The notes under the pieces are model-generated. The model made no database searches, was not told the DNA's origin, and was given only the letters and a program-made list of their open reading frames with translations. This document shows positions 28,800-37,413 of a DNA stretch of 47,198 nt, one piece after another. The stretch comes from an uncultured Pseudohongiella sp. GTDB taxonomy: Bacteria > Pseudomonadota > Gammaproteobacteria > Pseudomonadales > Pseudohongiellaceae. The position numbers and the translations under genes are program-made. The DNA lies in contig CACJWK010000019.1 in NCBI GenBank assembly GCA_902597095.1, positions 1 through 47,198 on the forward strand, written 5' to 3'. Each line of letters opens with the position of its first letter. Positions within the stretch are counted from its first letter, which is position 1.

Positions 28800-30776
28800 A
28801 TGAGAATATCAGGATCCCTCACAAGCCGCAGCCTGATCGCCCTGAGTGTTTGCGTCCTGTCTGCTTTGCCGGCATCAGGTCAAGACAGCATTGAATGGAT
28901 GACCCTGGGCAGTGATTATGCGCACACCCGCTCCACCGCAGCGGCGCAGATTACCGCAGAGAATTTTGCAGACCTGTCAGTCGTCTGGGAGTGGGACGGC
29001 GCCAGTTTTGAAGCGCAGAGTGGACGCTCAACGCCTAGTTATATTAACGGAAGACTTTACACAGTGGCCGGCGCCCGCCGCCATGTCGTCGCGATTGATC
29101 CGGAGTCGGGCGCCACAATCTGGTCCTACCGGGAACCGGACACGGAGCGCTGGAAGTACTCGATGCGCGCTGACTACGGCAAGGGGGTAGGCTACGCGAG
29201 CATCAACGGTCAGGACATCATCTATACCATCTCACCCGGCTTCTTTTTGACTGCGCTCGATGCTGAAACCGGTCAGCCACTGCAGGGCTTTGGCGAGCCG
29301 GTACCTATTGAGGGTTTTCCGGAAACCGGCGTGGTGGATCTTCTCAAGGATCTGGGACATCCCTATGACCCCTACGAAGGCCTTCCTCTGGAACGCGGCT
29401 ACATCACGTCTTCCTCACCACCCATTGTGGTCAATGACACGATCATCGTCGGCAACTCCGCCGAACAGGGATACCATCAGTCGCGGATTGAGAATGTGCC
29501 GGGCGATATTCTTGCCTACGACGCGAGGACCGGCCGCTTCAAGTGGAAGTTCAACGTAATTCCCAGACCCGGCGAATTCGGCCACGAAACCTGGCAGAAC
29601 GATGCTTGGCAATATACCGGTGACATCTCGTCCTGGGCCCCTCTTTCCGCCGATCCGGCGCTCGACCTGGTTTATATACCCACCAACGGTGTCACCATAG
29701 ACTATTACGGGGGGCACCACCCCGGTGACAACCTGTACAGCACCAGCCTTATTGCGCTTAAGGCCGCCACCGGAGAGCGGGCCTGGCATTTCCAGATGGT
29801 TCATCACGACATCTGGAACTACGACACACCGACGGCGCCTATTCTGTTAGACGTCGAAACAAGTCGGGGCCCCACCCCCATCGTGGCACAAGCAACGAAA
29901 CAGGGATATACCTATGTGTTCAACCGGGAAACCGGTGAGCCGATCTGGCCCATAGACGAAGTACCGATGCCGGCCTCGCCTGTACCCGGCGAGCAACTGG
30001 CCGCCACGCAGCCAATTCCCAGCAAACCTGCACCTTTCGAAAACGTGGGTTCAAGCGAGGAGCTGCTCGCAGACTACACTCCAAAAATCAAACAGCAGGC
30101 TCTCTCTGCCGTCGCCGACTACATCATGGGTCCCGTTTTCAATCCGCCTATCCAGCGAGATAACCCCGAGGGCAAAATCGCCGCACTGATGTGCCCCTCG
30201 GGCGCAGTGAACATCACGCACCCACCCGCGGCGGATCCGAAAAGCGGCATCATGTATATCATGTCGCGTTACAGCTGCGGCAGTCGTTTTCTGGTAACCG
30301 GTGAAGAAGCTGACACCTATTATGAGGCACCCACTGGCGTTACCCTGTCTCGGTATGCCGCCTCCGGCACCGGCCGACCACCACGTCATCCAGCAGGGAT
30401 TCCGGTATTCAAACCTCCGTACAGCCGGATCACAGCCATAGACATGAACACCGGCGAACACCTCTGGTGGAAACCCGCTGGCTATACGCCGGACCGGATT
30501 AAAAACCTGCCAGCGCTTGCTGGGGTGGAGATCGGCAACACCGGATCCGGCGCAGTCGGACAGCTGCTGGTGACCGATTCACTGCTGATCTACAGCAACA
30601 TCACCGGTGATGGCGCACCACACCTGTTCGCCCTGGACAAACAAACCGGCGAGGAACTGGCGCGTGTTCCGGTAGCGGCAGCCTCTCGCTACGGCATGAG
30701 TTCTTGGGTACACGACGGCAAGCAGTACCTCATTCTGCAAACCGGCAGCACCTTAACCGCGTTAACACTTCCCTAG
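28800..30776 (+). CDS. PQQ-dependent dehydrogenase, periplasmic beta-propeller
   Basis: This 658-residue quinoprotein has a signal peptide (SLIALSVCVLSALPASGQ) and an eight-bladed PQQ-binding propeller. Repeated blade motifs are present (VVAIDPESGATIWSY, LTALDAETGQPL, ITAIDMNTGEHLWW, LFALDKQTGEELAR). The sequence HHDIWNYD at 335-342 matches the active-site region of membrane glucose dehydrogenase and related alcohol/sugar dehydrogenases, with the aspartate as likely base. No haem c CxxCH tail is present, so electrons must go to a separate carrier. GAGGTAAATG about 8 nt upstream supports the ATG. It is the likely local user of the PQQ made by the cluster at 38.4-41.7 kb. Confidence 0.9.
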   Translation: MRISGSLTSRSLIALSVCVLSALPASGQDSIEWMTLGSDYAHTRSTAAAQITAENFADLSVVWEWDGASFEAQSGRSTPSYINGRLYTVAGARRHVVAIDPESGATIWSYREPDTERWKYSMRADYGKGVGYASINGQDIIYTISPGFFLTALDAETGQPLQGFGEPVPIEGFPETGVVDLLKDLGHPYDPYEGLPLERGYITSSSPPIVVNDTIIVGNSAEQGYHQSRIENVPGDILAYDARTGRFKWKFNVIPRPGEFGHETWQNDAWQYTGDISSWAPLSADPALDLVYIPTNGVTIDYYGGHHPGDNLYSTSLIALKAATGERAWHFQMVHHDIWNYDTPTAPILLDVETSRGPTPIVAQATKQGYTYVFNRETGEPIWPIDEVPMPASPVPGEQLAATQPIPSKPAPFENVGSSEELLADYTPKIKQQALSAVADYIMGPVFNPPIQRDNPEGKIAALMCPSGAVNITHPPAADPKSGIMYIMSRYSCGSRFLVTGEEADTYYEAPTGVTLSRYAASGTGRPPRHPAGIPVFKPPYSRITAIDMNTGEHLWWKPAGYTPDRIKNLPALAGVEIGNTGSGAVGQLLVTDSLLIYSNITGDGAPHLFALDKQTGEELARVPVAAASRYGMSSWVHDGKQYLILQTGSTLTALTLP

Positions 30777-30811
30777 CGACAATTAACTGCCAACAATCGA
30801 GGATTCAATCA

Positions 30812-31465
30812 ATGAACAGAACCCTAATCTTTTCTTCCGCCGCACTGCTTGCTGCGGCAGCGAGCTTCACCAGCGTGAATTCGCAGCAAAATGAAATGAG
30901 TTTCTTCATCACCAGCGTTGGCTCCGGTGACGGCGCCAATCTCGGCGGTCTGTCCGGCGCTGATGCCCACTGCCAGCAGCTCGCTGAGGCTGCGGGCTCA
31001 AGCGGCAAAACCTGGCGGGCCTATTTGAGCGCTCATGGTGATGGCAGCGCGCCTGCAGTGGATGCCAGAAACCGGATTGGCTTCGGTCCCTGGTACAATG
31101 CCGAAGGGGTCCAGGTCGCTTCAGGAATAAATGATCTTCACAGCGTGAACAACAACCTCAATAAGGAAACCGCGCTGACGGAAAATGGCACGACGGTAAA
31201 CGGTCGGGGCGATTCTCCTAACCAGCATGACATTCTCACCGGCTCAACCTTGGACGGGCGCGAACTCGAGGACAGTGCGAATCATACCTGCAGCAACTGG
31301 ACCAGCAACGGCTCAGGCTCCGCACACGTCGGTCATTTTGATCGCACGGGTGGCGGGCAGAATCCCACCTCGTGGAACAGTGCTCACGGATCAAGGGGCT
31401 GCAGCCAGAGCGATCTGGTTGGAACAGGCGGCAACGGCTACTTCTACTGTTTTGCCATCGACTAG
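30812..31465 (+). CDS. Exported lectin-like protein
   Basis: This protein of about 217 residues has a signal peptide (LIFSSAALLAAAASFTSVNS). Its fold resembles a C-type lectin-like or endostatin-like domain: LGGLSGADAHCQQLAEAAGSSGKTWRAYLS, then HTCSNWTSNGSGSAHVGHFDR, and a final GRGCSQSD-type disulfide region ending CFAID. Four cysteines could form two disulfides. It follows the PQQ dehydrogenase by 35 nt and has GAGGATTC just upstream of its ATG, so the two are probably co-transcribed. A sugar-binding or partner role is inferred only from the context. Confidence 0.7.
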   Translation: MNRTLIFSSAALLAAAASFTSVNSQQNEMSFFITSVGSGDGANLGGLSGADAHCQQLAEAAGSSGKTWRAYLSAHGDGSAPAVDARNRIGFGPWYNAEGVQVASGINDLHSVNNNLNKETALTENGTTVNGRGDSPNQHDILTGSTLDGRELEDSANHTCSNWTSNGSGSAHVGHFDRTGGGQNPTSWNSAHGSRGCSQSDLVGTGGNGYFYCFAID

Positions 31466-31507
31466 CCCGATTTCAGTCTCGTTGACCGGGACCATCGGGA
31501 TCACCGG

Positions 31508-31539
31508 GAGGGTACGCTCAAACCTCTGATCGTACCCTC
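31508..31539 (+). terminator. Hairpin after the lectin-like gene
   Basis: A 9-bp perfect stem GAGGGTACG/CGTACCCTC with a 14-nt loop lies 43 nt after the stop of the lectin-like gene. It is extendable by a few pairs. No U-run follows, so it is a weak terminator candidate. Confidence 0.4.
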
Positions 31540-31636
31540 TCTCAAGTCCTGCCGATGTCAGACCAGAGCAGTAAGACCACGAACCCTCGCAGGTATCGCG
31601 CCTGTCAAGGACAAACCCTGAGTAGAGAGAATCAGC

Positions 31637-32263
31637 GTGATCAAGTTATATGGATTTGGCGAGTCAAGATCTTTCAGATGTCTCTGGGCACTCGAAGAAG
31701 CGGGACTGCCCTATGAGTACATCAGCACGAAACTGAGAACAGATGCGGCGGATCCCGAAAGTGCTCAGCATCCTGACTATTTGCAGCTGAATTTCCAGGG
31801 AAAGGTGCCCACTCTGCGTAATGACGGGCTTGTGCTGACTGAATCTATAGCGATCCTCAACTATATTTCGCGCTGCGCACCGGAATCTGGTCTGCTTCCC
31901 AACGCCAGCATGGATGTTTATGCCCGGCTTGATGAACTGACTTCCTTTGTCCTTGCTGAGTTGGAACAACCCTTGTGGAGCAAGGGGAAACATACGTTTG
32001 CCCTGCCTGAGGAGTGGCGCATACCGCAGATGCTGGAGACGGCAAAATTCGAATTCAAGAAAGCGGTGACCACCCTCGATCACATGCTACCTGAATCAGA
32101 GTTTGCAGTGGCTGACTCCTTCACTCTGGTTGATATCCTGCTTGCCCAGACCTTCAACTGGGCCATCCGCTTTCAATTCGAGGTTCCTGCGCGCTTTGTC
32201 ACGCTGCGGGACCGGCACTATAAACGACCGGCGGCGCAAAGAGCTCTGAATGTCGCTGGCTAG
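31637..32263 (+). CDS. Glutathione S-transferase family protein
   Basis: This 208-residue protein has an N-terminal thioredoxin-like domain (MIKLYGFGESRSFRCLWALEE; NFQGKVPTLRNDGLVLTESIAILNYISR) and a C-terminal all-helical domain, the canonical GST architecture. The first-strand region has serines (GESRSF) where the catalytic Ser/Tyr/Cys may lie, and the cis-proline (KVPTL) and TES turn bind the gamma-glutamyl group. The start is a GTG at 31637 with AGAGAGAA about 5 nt upstream. It is followed 3 nt later by the PDZ/S41-like gene and is probably co-transcribed with it. The substrate is unknown. Confidence 0.85.
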   Translation: MIKLYGFGESRSFRCLWALEEAGLPYEYISTKLRTDAADPESAQHPDYLQLNFQGKVPTLRNDGLVLTESIAILNYISRCAPESGLLPNASMDVYARLDELTSFVLAELEQPLWSKGKHTFALPEEWRIPQMLETAKFEFKKAVTTLDHMLPESEFAVADSFTLVDILLAQTFNWAIRFQFEVPARFVTLRDRHYKRPAAQRALNVAG

Positions 32264-32266
32264 ATC

Positions 32267-33301
32267 ATGATTATTCGCATCTTGATAATCGCATCGGGAT
32301 TGTCTTTTGTCGCAGACGCCAGCCTCGCCCAGAACTTATCCGCGGAACAGGTCAGTGACCAGAATCTGGATTTTTTTCTCATACAGGCATTTAACAGCAA
32401 AGACGCCAGATCACGCCTTGCCCTGAATCACATTGGCATTCAGGGGCAAAAGCAGGAAGCGGGCTTTCTGGTTACGAGCGTTCTGGAAAGCTATCCAGCC
32501 CATCGGGCCGGACTAAATCGCGGCGACATTATTACGTCAATTGATGGTCAGCCATTTGATCCGGTTACCGGTTTCAACCGGGCTGCTGCTTTTGCGCCTG
32601 AGCTGAACAGTCGTGTGCTCAGCGTTCTTCGTAATACTGACCTTTTTGAAGTAACCGTGACGCCTGTTTTCGAAAATCTCTATGACAGTTTCCGCAGCGC
32701 GAACAGCGCCAGTCTCCAGCAGTTCAGTGCGGGTAACAAAATTATCGGATACCTGCATCTTTGGGGGCTGTCCCGCAGCAGTCATGACCTCATACTAACC
32801 AAGTTGCTGATACAGGAGCTCGCCCAATGCGATGGCATCATCCTGGATCTACGCGACAGCTATGGCTTTCTGGACCCGGAGCACCTGCAAGTATTATTAA
32901 TCAATTATACCAAAATAGACATTACCGATGCATCGGGCTGGCTGACATCAATCAATAATACTGCTAGCTCGATTGCCGACAACCCCTACCGCAGACCGCT
33001 TGCGATTCTGATTAACGAACGGACTCGCGGAGGGCCGGAAATATTGGCCAATGAAATCAGCAAACTTGAGCGCATCGTCAGCCTGGGTAGCGCGACTCCC
33101 GGTCGTATTGGCAGCTACGAGCAAGCCGGTGATTCCGGCGCGTTTAGCTATCAGCCGGCAGACTCTACCCAAATAGACGGGCAGCGGTTTGAAAACATCG
33201 GTTTGCAGCCTGAAAGCGTCCTGGAGTGGCCACTCAGTGAAATCCGCAGGGATGACCCACAGTTCGAGGCAGCAGTGACGCTGCTGCTCGGGATAATCTG
33301 A
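32267..33301 (+). CDS. Exported PDZ and S41 peptidase-like protein
   Basis: This 344-residue protein has a signal peptide (ILIIASGLSFVADASLAQ). A PDZ domain (about 65-120: VLESYPAHRAGLNRGDIITSIDGQPF) is followed by a tail-specific-protease-like domain (IILDLRDSYGFLDPEHLQ, then PLAILINERTRGGPEILANE). At the position where S41 peptidases carry the catalytic serine (TRSGKE-type), this one has TRGGPE, so it may be inactive or use another residue. The gene overlaps no neighbour and ends 9 nt before the stop of the convergent NlpC/P60-like gene. Function inferred from the fold only. Confidence 0.7.
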   Translation: MIIRILIIASGLSFVADASLAQNLSAEQVSDQNLDFFLIQAFNSKDARSRLALNHIGIQGQKQEAGFLVTSVLESYPAHRAGLNRGDIITSIDGQPFDPVTGFNRAAAFAPELNSRVLSVLRNTDLFEVTVTPVFENLYDSFRSANSASLQQFSAGNKIIGYLHLWGLSRSSHDLILTKLLIQELAQCDGIILDLRDSYGFLDPEHLQVLLINYTKIDITDASGWLTSINNTASSIADNPYRRPLAILINERTRGGPEILANEISKLERIVSLGSATPGRIGSYEQAGDSGAFSYQPADSTQIDGQRFENIGLQPESVLEWPLSEIRRDDPQFEAAVTLLLGII

Positions 33302-33309
33302 CGCCCGAC

Positions 33310-34050
33310 CTAGGAGCCCTCTTCACCCGCCCAGGAGATCTGCTGGTAATCGAACCCGAGCTCCAAAGTGGGTTTGATAACTTCAAAATAGGGAGATAGA
33401 TCAAAATCCCTTGGCGTGAAGTGTGAGAAATGGCGCCGATAGTAGACTGGAACCTCACCCTCGACACCGACTTCCGGCCCCAAAACAGGCAGTATCGGAT
33501 AATTGATAGACTGAAACGATTCAGCGATCAGCGTAGAGCAAATCGCTCTGGTCGGTTCACCGCTGCCCAGCCCGATCATCGCGCGCCGCCAGCGGTTCGG
33601 CACCGCCGGCTTCTGAATCAGAAATCTGACCAGATCCCAGACATTCTTGAGATCGTAGGTATGACCCAACCGGAATCGGGCGTGACGAATCAATCTGTCG
33701 CGATCCTGATCCGTAAGTCTGACCGGACGGCATATCCGCAGATTGAAACCCGAGTAGTGCTGCAGCGGAATTAACCTGACTCCCTCCTGCAGATCCGCCT
33801 CTAGCAGGCAGGGCTCATGGGAATTTGATCCGGACTCACCTACAAACAGACAGGCGTGTGACCAGGAGGATTGGGTCAGATACTTAATTGCAACGCTGAT
33901 TCGCGTTCCACCCTCAACCAGGACCACATCGCCCGGTCGCAAAATCTCCGCAACGGCGTCAACAGTGACTGTGTCGAGCCGTCGGTAGTCCGAGAGCGTT
34001 TTACTGAGAAAAGCCGCCAGCTGATTGCCGATTGCGTGTCTGAATCCCAA
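33310..34050 (-). CDS. NlpC/P60-like (YiiX/YebB type) cysteine hydrolase
   Basis: This protein of about 246 residues belongs to the permuted papain-fold family (PF05708). The pair LRPGDVVLVEGGTRISVAIKYLTQ and SSWSHACLFVG carries the histidine, and ICSTLIAESFQ carries the catalytic cysteine. Such enzymes cleave or transfer amide bonds, in peptidoglycan or lipids. The frame opens at a TTG (34113), but the TTG at 34050 with AGGAG 5 nt upstream matches where related proteins start. It is divergent from the aldehyde dehydrogenase. Confidence 0.75.
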   Translation of the reverse strand: MGFRHAIGNQLAAFLSKTLSDYRRLDTVTVDAVAEILRPGDVVLVEGGTRISVAIKYLTQSSWSHACLFVGESGSNSHEPCLLEADLQEGVRLIPLQHYSGFNLRICRPVRLTDQDRDRLIRHARFRLGHTYDLKNVWDLVRFLIQKPAVPNRWRRAMIGLGSGEPTRAICSTLIAESFQSINYPILPVLGPEVGVEGEVPVYYRRHFSHFTPRDFDLSPYFEVIKPTLELGFDYQQISWAGEEGS

Positions 34051-34141
34051 GACTGCTCCTACTTCTAGCTCATTGTGAATCTGGTTATACTCTGGGCTTG
34101 CAGTGTAATTCAATCAATCCGGCAGAAACAGGAGCAGCGTC

Positions 34142-35566
34142 ATGACTACGGCCTACAACAAGTTCTTCATTAACGGTGAGTGGGTCGAGCCTGACCGCCC
34201 CACGCTGGAAGTGATCAATCCGGCCACCGAAGAGCCTTTCGCCACCATATCCATGGGCACCGCCGACGATGTAGACGCAGCGGCCAAAGCGGCCAAAGCC
34301 GCGTTTGCTTCCTGGTCAACCTCCAGCATCGAGACCCGTAAGACCATACTGGGAAACATTATTGCGGGACTGAAAGCTAGAAGTGAAGACATGGCGGTCG
34401 CGATCTCGACAGAAATGGGCGCACCGATGGGATTGTCGAAAACCGCGCAGGTTGGCAGTGGTATGGGTCACTTTATGACCGCACTGAAAATCCTTGAAGA
34501 TTTCGACTTTGAGGAAACGCGCGGCAGCACCAAGATCGTCAAAGAACCGGCCGGGGTCTGCGGCTTCATTACCCCCTGGAACTGGCCGCTGAATCAGATT
34601 GCCTGCAAAGTGGCCCCTGCGATTGCTGCCGGGTGCACCATGGTTCTGAAACCTTCGGAAATCGCGCCGGTTAGCGCCTACATCCTGGCAGAGGTGATCG
34701 CTGAATCGGGCTTACCGGCAGGCGTCTTCAATCTCGTCAATGGCGACGGACCTGCTGTGGGCTCAGCGATCTCAGCCCACCCGGACATCGATCTGGTGTC
34801 TTTCACCGGATCAACCAGAGCAGGCCGCGAGGTTGCCCGCGCTGCTGCCGACGGAATCAAGCGAGTCACTCAGGAACTTGGTGGCAAATCGGCGAATGTC
34901 ATTCTGGAGGACGTCGCTGACTTTGCGAAGGCGGTTGCCGGCGGCGTTGCCGGCTGTTTTGGCAACAGCGGCCAGTCCTGCAATGCACCCACGCGTATGC
35001 TGGTACCGGCAGCGCGAATGGCTGAGGCAATCGAAGTAGCCAAAGTCGCCGCAGCCAAAGCCACTGTCGGAGACCCTCAGGATGAAGGCACCCGCTTGGG
35101 TCCGGTTGTCAGCGAAATGCAATACACTAAGATTCAGGGCCTGATAGCGAAGGGCGTTGAAGAAGGTGCTGACCTGATCGCCGGGGGAACTGGCCGACCT
35201 GAAGGATTAGACAAAGGCTACTATGTTCAGCCAACGGTGTTTGCGAATGTCACCAATGACATGACTATCGCTCGGGAAGAAATATTCGGACCGGTGCTGT
35301 CCATCATCGCCTACCAGGATGAAGAAGATGCGGTCAGAATAGCCAACGATACCGATTACGGATTGTCGGGATATGTCTCAGGGGAAGCGTCTCATGCGCA
35401 GGCGGTTGCACTTAAGTTGCGCACCGGGAATGTTCACATTAACGGGGCAGGCCCCGATTTTGCCGCTCCTTTCGGTGGCTATAAGCAGTCTGGCAACGGT
35501 CGGGAATGGGGTATTGAAGGATTCGAAGAATTCCTTGAAACCAAGGCAATCATGGGCGCAGCTTAG
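34142..35566 (+). CDS. NAD(P)-dependent aldehyde dehydrogenase
   Basis: This 474-residue aldehyde dehydrogenase oxidises an aldehyde to the acid. It has the catalytic glutamate in TQELGGKS (Glu 245) and the nucleophile cysteine in GQSCNAPTR (Cys 280). The NAD-binding SFTGSTRAGREV and the C-terminal EIFGPVLSII and FGGYKQSGNGREWG are also present. AGGAGCAGCG about 7 nt upstream supports the ATG. The VOC gene follows by 48 nt, so the two may share a transcript. The substrate could come from the PQQ or GMC dehydrogenases; this is inference. Confidence 0.92.
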   Translation: MTTAYNKFFINGEWVEPDRPTLEVINPATEEPFATISMGTADDVDAAAKAAKAAFASWSTSSIETRKTILGNIIAGLKARSEDMAVAISTEMGAPMGLSKTAQVGSGMGHFMTALKILEDFDFEETRGSTKIVKEPAGVCGFITPWNWPLNQIACKVAPAIAAGCTMVLKPSEIAPVSAYILAEVIAESGLPAGVFNLVNGDGPAVGSAISAHPDIDLVSFTGSTRAGREVARAAADGIKRVTQELGGKSANVILEDVADFAKAVAGGVAGCFGNSGQSCNAPTRMLVPAARMAEAIEVAKVAAAKATVGDPQDEGTRLGPVVSEMQYTKIQGLIAKGVEEGADLIAGGTGRPEGLDKGYYVQPTVFANVTNDMTIAREEIFGPVLSIIAYQDEEDAVRIANDTDYGLSGYVSGEASHAQAVALKLRTGNVHINGAGPDFAAPFGGYKQSGNGREWGIEGFEEFLETKAIMGAA

Positions 35567-35614
35567 AGTCATCAGTACAGCGCTTGAAATCGTTCACGCA
35601 ACATTGGGCAAACT

Positions 35615-36019
35615 ATGAGTATTCAGAAATCTGCTATCGATCTTGGCATCATCACGAATAACCTCCATGCCATGCTCACCTTCTACGGCGAGCAGTTGGG
35701 GCTCGAAGTCGAATCGGTAATAGGCATGCCGGGCGGCGGAGTTATGCACCGGTTCAAGGCGGGGGACAGTATCGTGAAAGTCATCGAAACAGACCCGAAA
35801 CCCGATCTGACTGCCGCTCCTGGTGGCATTCGCGGGGCAACCGGATATCGCTACTGGACTCTGCACATAAGCGATCTCGAAGGCAAGCTTGCCTCGCTCG
35901 AGGCGGCCGGCGTTAAAGTGGTGGTTCCCGTAAAAGAAATCCGGACCGGGATCACCATCGCTATTGTTGCTGATCCGGACGGAAATTGGGTCGAGCTTCT
36001 CAATAATGCGGAGGGCTGA
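35615..36019 (+). CDS. VOC (glyoxalase/dioxygenase fold) protein
   Basis: This 134-residue protein of the vicinal oxygen chelate superfamily has two beta-alpha-beta-beta-beta modules (about 7-60 and 72-130). The second ends in VADPDGNWVELLNN, the common metal/ligand motif (E near the end). Members bind a metal and act as glyoxalases, dioxygenases or binding proteins. It lies just downstream of the aldehyde dehydrogenase and before a strong terminator. The exact function is unknown. Confidence 0.82.
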   Translation: MSIQKSAIDLGIITNNLHAMLTFYGEQLGLEVESVIGMPGGGVMHRFKAGDSIVKVIETDPKPDLTAAPGGIRGATGYRYWTLHISDLEGKLASLEAAGVKVVVPVKEIRTGITIAIVADPDGNWVELLNNAEG

Positions 36020-36072
36020 CCTCTCGAAAAGTGTGCCGAGCACGATTATTGGCCGGCGACACTGACAGGCAA

Positions 36073-36107
36073 GCAATAAAAAGGGAACATATGCCCCTTT
36101 TTATTGC
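36073..36107. terminator. Bidirectional terminator
   Basis: A perfect 13-bp inverted repeat (GCAATAAAAAGGG and CCCTTTTTATTGC) with a 9-nt spacer sits between the convergent VOC and DUF6265 genes. The A-rich and T-rich arms give U-runs in both directions, so it can stop transcripts from both sides. Confidence 0.88.
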
Positions 36108-36129
36108 AAAAACGTCCGATATCAGGACT

Positions 36130-36624
36130 CTACCAAATACTGCGAGCCTTCAGAGGAATGTCCAGCACATTGCCATCCGGCCGCCCCACATGAATGATAA
36201 AGGTTTCCGAATCCGGATGGCTGTAGCCCAGGGTTGACATACCACCCTCGGTCACAGCTCGGAATTTGACGCTGTTGGCGGTAATTTCTTCCAACTCCAT
36301 GGTCTGCGGAGATTCAGTGCGAGGCTTAAAACCGGGATCCCACTGCTGAATATTGAGCATCAGCGAGCCATCGACTTCTTCGATCGTTATCATCTCGAAC
36401 ATGCTGGTCGCTCCGCTCCCAGTCATTCGCACCATGGCCGCGATCGAGGCGCCTTCTGTGGCAATCCAGTTTTCTTCCAACTGATTGGGGCCCAGCTGCC
36501 CCGCCCAGTTACCGGTCATCCAGTCCAGTTGATCAATCGTGGCAGGTGGACCCGCTTGCAGCGCAGCCGGCAGGCTGAAGAACGCACAAAGGACAGCGAA
36601 GGTACTCATAATTAGTTTTTTCAT
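36130..36624 (-). CDS. DUF6265 family exported protein
   Basis: This 164-residue protein has a signal peptide (LIMSTFAVLCAFFSLPAALQ). Its single domain is of the DUF6265 type, a lipocalin-like beta-barrel: DQLDWMTGNWAGQL, then LEENWIATEGASIAAMVRMT, MFEMITIEEVDGSLML and LGYSHPDSETFI. The family has no assigned role. GGAG about 6 nt upstream of the ATG supports the start. It is the last gene of an SDR/hydrolase/DUF6265 run. Confidence 0.8.
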   Translation of the reverse strand: MKKLIMSTFAVLCAFFSLPAALQAGPPATIDQLDWMTGNWAGQLGPNQLEENWIATEGASIAAMVRMTGSGATSMFEMITIEEVDGSLMLNIQQWDPGFKPRTESPQTMELEEITANSVKFRAVTEGGMSTLGYSHPDSETFIIHVGRPDGNVLDIPLKARSIW

Positions 36625-36656
36625 TCTCTACTCCGGATTAATGACTTTATAGTTTT

Positions 36657-37388
36657 TTATTGCTCTGTTTCGGCCCTGATTTTTGCCAGCCAGGCATCCA
36701 GGGACTCCCAGTTCATCCGGAACATATGCGGCGCACTGTCCAGAATCGCAGCATCCAGGTCGACCCCTGCCTCTTCGAGAGCGGCAACCGTTTCGTCGAA
36801 GCGCTCAGCCCATCCCAACTGATCTTCACCGCCAATGCGAAGATAGACCGGAAACCCTGCCAGGGGCTTATTATCGAATGCGGAGGTCGACAGTGCCGGA
36901 ACGGCAGCAACCCCGAAAAATCTCTCCGGGTTGCGACGGGCTATTTCCAGTGCCGACATGCCGCCGTTAGAGATTCCAGCCAGCAGAGTTTTGCCGGGTG
37001 CCACATCGTCACGTTGGTTAAGCTGGTCTATCAACATGAGAATTTTATGATTGTTTTCGTAACCACGAAACGCCCGGTTATTCGGCGAAACCGGTACCGC
37101 AACCAACCATCCTCGCTGGGCAAACTCACTTCCCAACCACTGAGAGGTATCACGGGAAATAGAGATATTCCCCGGGCCTCCGCCCATCAGAATAACCAGA
37201 GGGCTCAGCCTGTCCGTAGTTGCTGTTGGCTCAACGAGGAACACCGTCAGCTGACTCCCATCTTCAAGCTCGATTCGCTCCTGAGCGTGGGCCCCGAGAC
37301 CGAAAGTACAAAGAGTCATGACACTCACAGCCACGGTTGAGGCAAACGTGCTTCTCAATTCGTCAGGCACCCATCTCATGACATTCAT
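36657..37388 (-). CDS. Exported alpha/beta hydrolase
   Basis: This serine hydrolase of about 243 residues has a signal segment (FASTVAVSVMTLCTFGLGAHAQ). The oxyanion-side region is VILMGGGPGN, the nucleophile elbow GISNGGMSA, and a late histidine sits in SAPHMFR. It probably cleaves an ester. The frame opens at 37502 inside the SDR gene, but the ATG at 37388, 26 nt after the SDR stop and with GAGG upstream, is the better start. Confidence 0.78.
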   Translation of the reverse strand: MNVMRWVPDELRSTFASTVAVSVMTLCTFGLGAHAQERIELEDGSQLTVFLVEPTATTDRLSPLVILMGGGPGNISISRDTSQWLGSEFAQRGWLVAVPVSPNNRAFRGYENNHKILMLIDQLNQRDDVAPGKTLLAGISNGGMSALEIARRNPERFFGVAAVPALSTSAFDNKPLAGFPVYLRIGGEDQLGWAERFDETVAALEEAGVDLDAAILDSAPHMFRMNWESLDAWLAKIRAETEQ

Positions 37389-37413
37389 TGCTCTACACAC
37401 CTCGTTGACCTCG

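Noticed and set aside
36660..37340. 226-codon plus-strand open frame
   Set aside because: It is opposite the alpha/beta hydrolase gene and looks like a shadow.
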